Assembly (NCBI GenBank): GCA_965267335.1
Contig: OZ253953.1
Coordinates: 744,001-808,000, forward strand
DNA length: 64,000 bases
From: G965267335 sp965267335
Lineage (GTDB): Bacteria; Bacteroidota; Bacteroidia; Cytophagales; JAAEPT01
Direction: 5' to 3'
In this document: positions 26,170 to 33,252 of the stretch, piece after piece
How the letters are laid out: each line of letters begins with the position of its first letter
Numbering within the stretch: the stretch's first letter is position 1
The notes under the pieces: generated by a model
What the model was told of the DNA's origin: nothing
The model's input: the letters and a program-made list of their open reading frames with translations, nothing else
Databases searched by the model: none
Made by a program: the position numbers and the translations under genes

Positions 26170-26198
26170 CTATACTGTCGAAACGCAAAACAGTATAG
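26170..26198 (+). promoter_or_regulatory. Second hairpin upstream of the GT-C-like gene
   Basis: A 9-bp inverted repeat (CTATACTGT/ACAGTATAG) with an 11-base loop and no T-run, lying between the tRNA terminator and the start codon at 26233. It may be a leader structure or operator; no promoter consensus is visible here. Confidence 0.45.
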
Positions 26199-26232
26199 CA
26201 AGGTTCGAAGTAAACAGCCATAAGATCGCGAC

Positions 26233-27981
26233 ATGAAAGCCCTGCAGAAGTCTAACTATTTGACCTTCAGTATAGTAATATTTTGTTACTTATTAATCTT
26301 TATTTACTACACTTTTCCTCTGATTTCAAATTTTACTGATGGAATAATAAGTACCGTTGGTCACCATACAGATGCTAACGAATTTACCTGGAATGCTTAT
26401 ACATTCAAGAAACTACTGTTAAGTGGTCAAAATCCATTCCATACCTCTACGATTTATCATCCTGTATCGACTTCGCTTGTTTTGCATACCTACACGCCAA
26501 TCATTGGAATTTTAAATCTTGGATTTGACAATGTATATCTGAGTGTGAATGTAGCCTTGTTGGTAAGTTTTGTGCTTTCGGGGTTTGGGGCGTTTTTGTT
26601 AGCCAGAAGATTTCTGAAGTCTGATATACTGAGTTTTATAGCAGGGTTTATTTTTGCTTACTGTCCATACAAAGCAGGGCATTTATATGAGGGTCATGTA
26701 AACCTAATGTTGACTGCAACGATACCATTTTTTGCTATGTGGTTCTTGGACGCTTTTGAATTCAATTATTCAAATAAACACCCCAAGATCATATCTTGGA
26801 AGAAGTTAATACTGTGTTTTGTGATCGGAGTGGTTGCTTTTTTAAGTGATTATATTGCCACTTTCTTTATGATATTTATAGGTGCCTTTAGTTTTATTGG
26901 ATTCTATTGGTTAAGAGTATGGAGAGAGGCGAGCCTTAAGAAAAGGCTGATCATGCTCACGGTGGTGTTCTTATGCGGGCACCTGGCCGCAAGGTATTTT
27001 TTAGCAATTGAGCACGTTGATAATCGAATGGCTTTTTGGTGGCAAGGTGATGTTTCAGGTCTATTAACACCTTATTTGAACAGTTCGTTGTATGGCAATA
27101 TTTATGATCATCGTACATTTCCCGATTGGTATAGTATTCCATATTCTTGTGAGAATGCATATTTCGTGGGTTGGATATTTTTTATTGTTGTAATCTGGGC
27201 ACTGTTTACCAAGAAGAGGCTCAGAGATCAACATCACCTGACTCTCTTTGCTTTTCTTTCTATTGTTTTCTTAATGATGACATTTCCATCGACAAAAGTA
27301 GGGGGTAAGATGTTGATTCATCCGCCAACGTCTTTATTACACTTTGTTCCTTTTCTAAATCATATGCGAATACCTTCGAGATATATACTTGTGGTAATGC
27401 TTTATCTGCCAATTGTCGTATTCTACATTTTAGAGAACCGGTACAGCTTAATAAATAGAGTGACCAAGTATGCGGCCTATGCTCTTTTGTTTGTACTTAT
27501 TTTTATAGAGTATTCGCCAACAAATTTTAATGTCAGGACTCGCGAAGAAGTTCCGGTAATTTATGATAAGCTTGCTAAAATGGACGATGGGGTATTGCTC
27601 CCTCTCCCATTCGGATACCAGGACGGGGAGATTAGTTTTGGTAAGTTTAATCTGGATGATTTACACTATCAGATCATACACAATAAGCCTATCATGGGGG
27701 GCTACATTTCCAGAATGCCGAAGAATGTATCGGATTACTATCAGGCTGATTCTGTGGCTGCTATCCTGGAGGATTATTCAAGAACAATGGAGTGGGAAGT
27801 GGGTAGTTTTGATAAATGGGATGTGCCAGGTTTTACAGCTAAAAATGATGTAAAATACATTATGGTTAGTGACAAGCTCAATCAAGCTGCCTTTGTTGGT
27901 GATCTAAAAGAGGCTTTGGGTGAGAAAGTTATCAATACTACGGTAATTGATGATTTTATGCTGTTGGAATTATCTGACTGA
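26233..27981 (+). CDS. Large polytopic membrane protein, GT-C glycosyltransferase-like
   Basis: 582 residues with roughly 11 membrane helices in the first 430 residues and a soluble C-terminal domain of about 150 residues. After the first helix there is an acidic extracytoplasmic loop, HHTDANEFTWNAYTFKKLL (about 42-60), in the place where GT-C enzymes carry catalytic acidic residues. GT-C proteins move sugars from polyprenyl-phosphate donors to lipids or proteins. No exact family is recognised; a transporter of similar topology is possible. Its 3' end meets the convergent methyltransferase fragment. Confidence 0.6.
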   Translation: MKALQKSNYLTFSIVIFCYLLIFIYYTFPLISNFTDGIISTVGHHTDANEFTWNAYTFKKLLLSGQNPFHTSTIYHPVSTSLVLHTYTPIIGILNLGFDNVYLSVNVALLVSFVLSGFGAFLLARRFLKSDILSFIAGFIFAYCPYKAGHLYEGHVNLMLTATIPFFAMWFLDAFEFNYSNKHPKIISWKKLILCFVIGVVAFLSDYIATFFMIFIGAFSFIGFYWLRVWREASLKKRLIMLTVVFLCGHLAARYFLAIEHVDNRMAFWWQGDVSGLLTPYLNSSLYGNIYDHRTFPDWYSIPYSCENAYFVGWIFFIVVIWALFTKKRLRDQHHLTLFAFLSIVFLMMTFPSTKVGGKMLIHPPTSLLHFVPFLNHMRIPSRYILVVMLYLPIVVFYILENRYSLINRVTKYAAYALLFVLIFIEYSPTNFNVRTREEVPVIYDKLAKMDDGVLLPLPFGYQDGEISFGKFNLDDLHYQIIHNKPIMGGYISRMPKNVSDYYQADSVAAILEDYSRTMEWEVGSFDKWDVPGFTAKNDVKYIMVSDKLNQAAFVGDLKEALGEKVINTTVIDDFMLLELSD

Positions 27982-28715
27982 GTTCTTTTTTGAATTGAGA
28001 TCAGGCTTTTTTGCAACAACCATTACAATATTTCCGTGACGGAAAACTTTGAACTCAAATTTGAATAACCCCATTGCCAGGCGTCTACTAAAGAAGGCAT
28101 AAAAAGCGCTAAAAAAGAGATAACTTCTGGCCATTGGTACATCAAAGCCGCTATTCTTTACCATTTTTTTAGTTTTCGGGTATTGAAGTGAGAGATGTGC
28201 TGTTCTCTGTAATCCATTCCGGTTGTTTTTGATATCATTCGCTCAAGAATCGGCCAGGTTGAACGGTAGTTCGGTGTGGTTATTATGAAGATACCACCAG
28301 GTTTCAGACACCTATAGACATCAGCAAGGACATTATACCCCATTTTCATGGGGATGTGTTCAAAGAATTCAATACTGGTAAAGGCCCCGACACTGTTGTT
28401 TTCAAAAGGGAGCTTTGTAACATCTGCTACAATGAATGATTTTTTGTCTGTTCCGTAGTGCTGATTCCCGTAGTCCACCTGAGACTGGGCAATATCAATT
28501 CCGATGCTTTCGTAGTCATCAGGTAAAAGGGACACCAAAGTTCCCGGTCCGCAAGCTAAATCGACCAACTTATCGAAATTATGTTTTTTGAGTTCTTTGA
28601 GCACACCAAGAAATTTAAGGTGGTGCCACATGTATCGAATACCGTGCTTCTTTTGGTAAATCTTATCATAATACCCCACTTGAATATTGTGATAAGTATC
28701 TTGACTTCGGCTCAT
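27970..28715 (-). CDS. Class I SAM-dependent methyltransferase split by a -1 frameshift site
   Basis: The first frame runs from ATG 28715 (a TTG at 28745 also exists) and stops at 28158 with KLKKW; the second, in the -1 frame, begins MVKNSGFDVPMARSYLFF and ends at 27970. Joined, they give about 248 residues with methyltransferase motif I VDLACGPGTLVSLL, GIDIAQSQV, a TSIEFFEHIP segment and CLKPGGIFIITTPN, and the second part supplies the expected C-terminal strand and helix. The junction is an in-frame A_AAA_AAA heptamer at 28164-28170. It is either a programmed -1 shift, transcript slippage, a real mutation, or a one-base sequence error. Substrate unknown. Confidence 0.72.
28164..28170 (-). 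other. A_AAA_AAA slippery heptamer within the methyltransferase
   Basis: Seven A's on the minus strand are phased A_AAA_AAA in the upstream frame, followed by TGG TAA. A -1 slip gives ATG GTA AAG and continues into the second half. No strong downstream stem or upstream Shine-Dalgarno-like stimulator is evident. Confidence 0.6.
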
Positions 28716-28805
28716 GGTTGGAAGGAGGGCTGATTTTCCGCTCAATATACAGGCAATTGGGAGAATTACAAAATTACCCCAATCTCACCACCAATGGCTG
28801 TTACT

Positions 28806-29612
28806 CTATTTTTTTAGTCTGATAAGTTCTTTTTCCTTGAGAAAACGCCATTTACCTCTTGGGAGATCTTTTTTGGTAAGGCCAGCAAAAACTGTGCGAT
28901 CGAGCTTTTCTACATTGTAACCCAATGACTCAAAAATTCTTCTTACAATTCGGTTTCGTCCTATGTGTAGCTCGATTCCAACTATAGTTCCTTCTTCATT
29001 AAGAACTTCGATGGCATCAACCGGTGCGGGACCATCATCAAGTTCAATACCCTCCGATATAGCAACTAGGTCCTCGTATGCAATAGGTTTATCTAATTCA
29101 GCCTGATAGATTTTATGAACCTGATTGGATGGGTGGGTAAGTTTATTGGCGAGTTCACCATCATTGGTTAGTAGTAGTAGCCCGGTAGTATTTCGGTCCA
29201 GTCGACCTACTGGAAAAATACGCTCATCACTTGCGTTGCGGACAAGGTTCATTACAGTTTTACGCTCATGCGGATCGTCCATGGTGGTGATGTGATCCTT
29301 GGGCTTATTGAGTAGCACATATACGAATTTCTCAAGAGATAGAAGAGTGCCTTTATGGGTTACCTTATCTCCCGGGACTACTTTATAGCCCATCTCTGTC
29401 ACAACCTTACCATTAACTTTAATTAACCCTTGTTCGATTAACTTGTCGGCATCTCTCCTGGAACAAACACCAGCATTTGCGATGTATTTATTGAGGCGGA
29501 TTAGCTTTGAGTCACTGTCTTTGTTCTTTGATTTTTTGTCTTGAAGAAATTTATAGTCAGGGGCTTCAGCTTTGCGCGGGATGTGTTTGCTTTTATTCTT
29601 TCTCTGACTCAT
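28806..29612 (-). CDS. rluB: Ribosomal RNA pseudouridine synthase, RluB/RsuA family
   Basis: About 268 residues from the ATG at 29612 (GTG at 29618 also possible). Order: a short Lys-rich N-terminal tail, an S4 RNA-binding domain (IRLNKYIANAGVCSRRDADK), and the catalytic domain with GRLDRNTTGLLLLTNDGEL, the Asp of RLD (about residue 139) being the nucleophile. The C-terminal GRNRIVRRIFESLGY is typical of the RsuA/RluB/E/F branch. It overlaps scpB by about 20 bases, an arrangement common in many bacteria. The exact target uridine cannot be told from sequence. Confidence 0.93.
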   Translation of the reverse strand: MSQRKNKSKHIPRKAEAPDYKFLQDKKSKNKDSDSKLIRLNKYIANAGVCSRRDADKLIEQGLIKVNGKVVTEMGYKVVPGDKVTHKGTLLSLEKFVYVLLNKPKDHITTMDDPHERKTVMNLVRNASDERIFPVGRLDRNTTGLLLLTNDGELANKLTHPSNQVHKIYQAELDKPIAYEDLVAISEGIELDDGPAPVDAIEVLNEEGTIVGIELHIGRNRIVRRIFESLGYNVEKLDRTVFAGLTKKDLPRGKWRFLKEKELIRLKK

Positions 29613-30366
29613 CTTCACTGTCGGACTCCATATCCTGTTCTATTGCTTCGTCATCACTCTTTGTGATGGAATTATCTTGTGCTTCTTCTGGGGTGATTTG
29701 GGGTAATTCATCCTGATTTTCTGTATCAGGTGAGTCTTCGGATTGAAGTTCGAGGTTTATTTGAGCTTTATCCGTCTCTTCCGTGAGCTCTTTTTTCTCT
29801 ACTTCTATAGATTGCTTTTCGCCAATTTCGTTTTCCTCGACTCGAAAGTCTTTGGGTAAAGGAAGTTCTTCGAGGCTGTTAATGCCAAAATATTCCATAA
29901 ACTTCCCGCTCGTGCCATACAATATTGGACGACCTACGCCATCAGATTTACCTTTAATTTCAAGAAGCTCTTTTTCCAAAAGTTTTTGGATGGAATAGTC
30001 ACAATTTACACCTCTTATATTTTCCACTTCGGTTTTGGTCATCGGTTGTTTATAGGCAATGATGGCGAGGGTTTCCATTGCGGAAGTAGAGAGTCTTCTT
30101 TTTGATTTTTGTTTGAGTAGTATAGCAATACTCGCCTGATAAGCTGGTTTCGTGAGAAACTGATAGCCTCCTGCAATTTTTAGAATTTCATAGGAATACT
30201 CATCGTTTTTGTACTTTTCAGTTAGGTTTTCGATTTCATTCTCTATGTCTTCCACAGGAACCTTGGCATCAAACATTTCTTCCATACACTGATGAATCTC
30301 ATCTATGCTGATAGGTTCTTGTGAACAGAATATAAGGCTTTCAATATGATTCCGGAGGAAATCCAA
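29593..30366 (-). CDS. scpB: Segregation and condensation protein B
   Basis: 257 residues from a TTG start. Two winged-helix domains are visible: LRNHIESLIFCSQEPISIDEI at the N-terminus and RRLSTSAMETLAIIAYKQPM with VENIRGVNCDYSIQKLLEKE in the second. ScpB dimerises and bridges ScpA and SMC in chromosome condensation. The last 85 or so residues form a Glu/Asp/Ser-rich, probably disordered tail beyond the usual ScpB core. It sits between the DksA-like gene (6 bases upstream) and rluB (overlapping). Confidence 0.93.
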   Translation of the reverse strand: MDFLRNHIESLIFCSQEPISIDEIHQCMEEMFDAKVPVEDIENEIENLTEKYKNDEYSYEILKIAGGYQFLTKPAYQASIAILLKQKSKRRLSTSAMETLAIIAYKQPMTKTEVENIRGVNCDYSIQKLLEKELLEIKGKSDGVGRPILYGTSGKFMEYFGINSLEELPLPKDFRVEENEIGEKQSIEVEKKELTEETDKAQINLELQSEDSPDTENQDELPQITPEEAQDNSITKSDDEAIEQDMESDSEDESEKE

Positions 30367-30371
30367 ATTGG

Positions 30372-30755
30372 TTACTTGCTGTCGTTAAGTTTGGCTTCGA
30401 TTGATTGAGTGGTATGAGGTACGGCCCTCAATCTCTCTTTTGATATCAGCTTGCCAGTCACTGAACAAACACCGTAAGTCCCATTTTTGATTCGAACCAA
30501 TGCATCTTCCAGGTTCTTGATGAACTTTTGTTGGCGCACCGCAAGCTGGTTTAGTTTTTCTTTTTCTGCTGTCTCGGCCCCATCTTCCAGAGATACAAGA
30601 GCACCTGTGGTAGAAGAAGTCCCGGAGTCATTTTTGCGACTCAATGCAGAAACCAGGGTGTTCAATTCCTTTTTGGCTCTTTCCAGTTTTTGAAGTATCA
30701 ATTCTTCGAATTCTTCAAGCTCCTCCGAGCTATAACGTGATTTATCCGTGCTCAT
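30372..30755 (-). CDS. DksA/TraR-family protein with a degenerate zinc finger
   Basis: 127 residues. The N-terminal coiled coil (about 8-95, SEELEEFEELILQKLERAKKEL and the KNLEDALVRIKNGTYG approach) is like DksA, which enters the RNA polymerase secondary channel. The C-terminal finger has only one of the four usual cysteines (YGVCSVTGKLISKERLRAVP), the others being replaced by Thr, Val and His positions. I recall this form from many Bacteroidota. A role in transcription is likely; zinc binding is doubtful. It heads the dksA-scpB-rluB operon. Confidence 0.83.
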   Translation of the reverse strand: MSTDKSRYSSEELEEFEELILQKLERAKKELNTLVSALSRKNDSGTSSTTGALVSLEDGAETAEKEKLNQLAVRQQKFIKNLEDALVRIKNGTYGVCSVTGKLISKERLRAVPHTTQSIEAKLNDSK

Positions 30756-30813
30756 AACCGTCCTTATTTAGACTTAAAATTTGAAAGGTATTACGAGCAG
30801 AAATACCAAAGTG

Positions 30814-31007
30814 TTGCAGTAAGACACACTCTTGATTCTCTAACCCGCAGCTGATTACTTATCAGGTCGTAATTTTGCCCCAAAAGAGCAAAAAAATAAG
30901 CTTATTATCAATTTAGTCCGGTTTTAAAGTTTTCAACACGATGTTAATAAACTTTACGTAAAGGAAACGGAATTTTAGAAGTACATTATTTGCAGTAAGT
31001 CTTGATT
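30814..31007 (+). repeat. Spaced direct repeat TTGCAGTAAG...TCTTGATT
   Basis: Copy one (30814-30837) has TTGCAGTAAG and TCTTGATT separated by six bases; copy two (30990-31007) has them adjacent. The second copy lies between the -33 and -7 elements of the asd promoter. The two copies are about 176 bases apart. Confidence 0.5.
30952..30963. promoter_or_regulatory. 12-bp palindrome upstream of the asd promoter
   Basis: CTTTACGTAAAG is a perfect palindrome ending 25 bases before the asd -33 element, a plausible binding site for a dimeric regulator. No regulator is identified. Confidence 0.35.
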
Positions 31008-31020
31008 ACAGCTAAATTTG
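30989..31020 (+). promoter_or_regulatory. Promoter of asd
   Basis: TTTG (30989-30992), 20 bases, TAAATTTG (31013-31020), matching the Bacteroidota consensus. The predicted start near 31027 gives a leader of about 27 bases. Confidence 0.8.
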
Positions 31021-31053
31021 CATTCCTTTTAAAAAACTAAATATCAAATAATT

Positions 31054-32067
31054 ATGAGAGTAGCAGTAGTTGGGGCAACAGGTCTTGTAGGAGGGCAAAT
31101 GCTGAAAGTTCTTACGGAGTTTGATTTCCCGGTATCTGAATTATATCCGGTAGCATCAGCACGGTCAGCTGGCAAAAAGATTAGCTATAAGGGCAAAGAG
31201 TACGAGGTGATTACATTGGAAAGAGCTGTTGAACTAAAACCTGATATTGCTATCTTTTCGGCCGGTGGGGGAACTTCCCTGGAGTGGGCTCCTAAGTTTG
31301 CGGAAGTAGGTACAACGGTTATTGATAACTCTTCGGCATGGAGGATGGATCCAACGAAATGTCTGATTGTACCGGAGATCAATGCTGACATTCTTACCAA
31401 AGAGGATAAAATCATAGCCAATCCAAACTGTTCTACTATTCAGATGGTACTTCCTCTGGCTCCTTTGCATGAAAGGTATAAAATCAAACGTGTAGTTGTA
31501 TCGACCTATCAATCTGTTACCGGAACCGGTAAAGCAGCTGTGGACCAACTCATGAACGAAAGAGAAGGTAAGGATGGGGAGAAGGCCTATCCTCATGAAA
31601 TTGATTTAAATGTACTTCCTCATATTGATGTGTTTCAGGAGAATGGTTACACAAAAGAAGAAATGAAAATGATTCTGGAGACTAAGAAAATTCTTCAGGA
31701 TGACAATATTGCTGTTACCGCCACGACTGTTCGTCTTCCGGTAATGGGTGGACATAGTGAGTCTGTCAATGTCGAATTTGAGAATGATTTTGACTTAAAT
31801 GAAGTAAGGCAGATTCTTTCAAATACACCTGGCGTGATTGTTCAGGATGATCCGTTGAATAACGTCTATCCAATGCCAAAATTTGCTCACAATAAGAATG
31901 AAGTATTTGTTGGTCGAATCAGGCGAGACGAATCTCTTCCAAACTCATTGAATATGTGGATTGTGGCGGATAACCTGAGAAAAGGAGCAGCAACCAATGC
32001 TGTTCAGATTGCTTTATATTTGGTTGAACATAATTTGGTTGAATCCACAACGGTTCCTGTTGCTTAA
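31054..32067 (+). CDS. asd: Aspartate-semialdehyde dehydrogenase
   Basis: 337 residues. It reduces aspartyl phosphate to aspartate semialdehyde with NADPH, the branch point to lysine/diaminopimelate, threonine and methionine. Visible: the nucleotide-binding VAVVGATGLVGGQML at the N-terminus, the catalytic Cys126 in IIANPNCSTIQMV, VVVSTYQSVTGTGKAA, and a C-terminal His in VMGGHSESVNVEF. A clear promoter precedes it and a methyltransferase follows after 6 bases. Confidence 0.97.
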   Translation: MRVAVVGATGLVGGQMLKVLTEFDFPVSELYPVASARSAGKKISYKGKEYEVITLERAVELKPDIAIFSAGGGTSLEWAPKFAEVGTTVIDNSSAWRMDPTKCLIVPEINADILTKEDKIIANPNCSTIQMVLPLAPLHERYKIKRVVVSTYQSVTGTGKAAVDQLMNEREGKDGEKAYPHEIDLNVLPHIDVFQENGYTKEEMKMILETKKILQDDNIAVTATTVRLPVMGGHSESVNVEFENDFDLNEVRQILSNTPGVIVQDDPLNNVYPMPKFAHNKNEVFVGRIRRDESLPNSLNMWIVADNLRKGAATNAVQIALYLVEHNLVESTTVPVA

Positions 32068-32073
32068 GTTCAG

Positions 32074-33246
32074 GTGATCGTTGATCAATATACTGCGCAG
32101 GTTCGGGATTTTATTTTTTCTCATCTAGAAGATGATGTATCAGAATTAGCATTAAAGACCCATGGGAAAACTGAATTACCCATGGGTTTTATTTTGTCTC
32201 AAATCGAAGCAAGACAGAAATTAAAGGCGAAACTACCTGAATGGTTTGCCAATCCAGACTTAGTTATTCCGGATGTGAAAGTGGCGGAGCAATGCTCTTC
32301 TGCAAAAACGGCTGCTTATAAAGCCTCCCTTTTTTCCGGAGGAACATTTGTTGATTTAACAGGAGGCTTAGGTGTTGATACTTATGCTTTTGCACAAGAG
32401 TTTGAATCGGGTATATATGTGGACTCCGACCCGGTAAAAGTAGAATGTGCGCGTCATAATTTTTCGAAACTGGGAATTAACAATGTTCAGTTTATTGAGA
32501 GTACCGCTGAGAATTTCATGGAGAGTAATTCCCAGACTTTTGATCTGCTCTATGTTGACCCTTCGCGGAGGGTAGATGAAGGAAAGGTCATTACTCTAGA
32601 GCAATCGGAGCCCAATATGGTTGAGGTGGCACCTGTCTGGAGGAAAAGTGCTAATACCATAATGATAAAAGCGAGTCCAATGATGGATATTCACCTGGCA
32701 GAAAACTCTCTAAAGAATGTTAGTGAAGTGCACGTGATTGCAGTTGATAACGACTGTAAGGAGGTACTATATATCTTATCAAATAATGCTGCAACTACAT
32801 ATTACGCATCGAATATAACCAAGCATGGTACAGCCCGGTTCCTTGTATCAGACTCTGAAGTTAATGGATTGGAACTCTATAGCGAGCCGCTGAAATATAT
32901 TTTTGAGCCAAATGCTGCGATCATGAAACTAAAGGCCTTTGATTCATTGGTCAGCACGTTTAAAATAAAAAAACTACACCCAAATTCTCATCTATTTACC
33001 TCAGAAGAAAATATTAGTGCATTCCCCGGAAGAACATTCAGATTACTTGACTCGTGTCCGTATAAAAGAAAAGATTTGCTTAAGCTCTTACCAGAAGCAA
33101 AGGCTAATGTTAGCGTTAGAAATTTTCCTGACTCAGTAGACCAAATCCGAAAAAAGCTCAAAGTAAAAACGGGGGGTGATGCGTATATTTTTGCGACTAC
33201 GATCTTGGGAGACAAGAAAGTTCTTTTGATCTGTGAAAAGGCTTAA
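32074..33246 (+). CDS. Class I SAM methyltransferase of the PG1098/THUMP-like type
   Basis: 390 residues from a GTG start, 6 bases after asd. An N-terminal helical/ferredoxin-like region (about 1-85) precedes a Rossmann methyltransferase with motif I FVDLTGGLGVDTYAFA (about 91-106), YVDSDPVKVECARHNF and LLYVDPSRR (about 160-168), the last like a DPPY-type active-site motif of RNA or protein methylases. The C-terminal part has a THUMP-like LIKxSPMMD-type and CEK ending. It resembles Porphyromonas PG1098 as I recall it; the substrate, probably RNA, is not established. Its stop is 6 bases from the convergent infB stop. Confidence 0.75.
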   Translation: MIVDQYTAQVRDFIFSHLEDDVSELALKTHGKTELPMGFILSQIEARQKLKAKLPEWFANPDLVIPDVKVAEQCSSAKTAAYKASLFSGGTFVDLTGGLGVDTYAFAQEFESGIYVDSDPVKVECARHNFSKLGINNVQFIESTAENFMESNSQTFDLLYVDPSRRVDEGKVITLEQSEPNMVEVAPVWRKSANTIMIKASPMMDIHLAENSLKNVSEVHVIAVDNDCKEVLYILSNNAATTYYASNITKHGTARFLVSDSEVNGLELYSEPLKYIFEPNAAIMKLKAFDSLVSTFKIKKLHPNSHLFTSEENISAFPGRTFRLLDSCPYKRKDLLKLLPEAKANVSVRNFPDSVDQIRKKLKVKTGGDAYIFATTILGDKKVLLICEKA

Positions 33247-33252
33247 GCTTGA

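Noticed and set aside
30870..30877. TAATTTTG on the plus strand, a -7 match far upstream of asd
   Set aside because: No -33 partner at the right distance and a complete promoter exists much nearer the gene.
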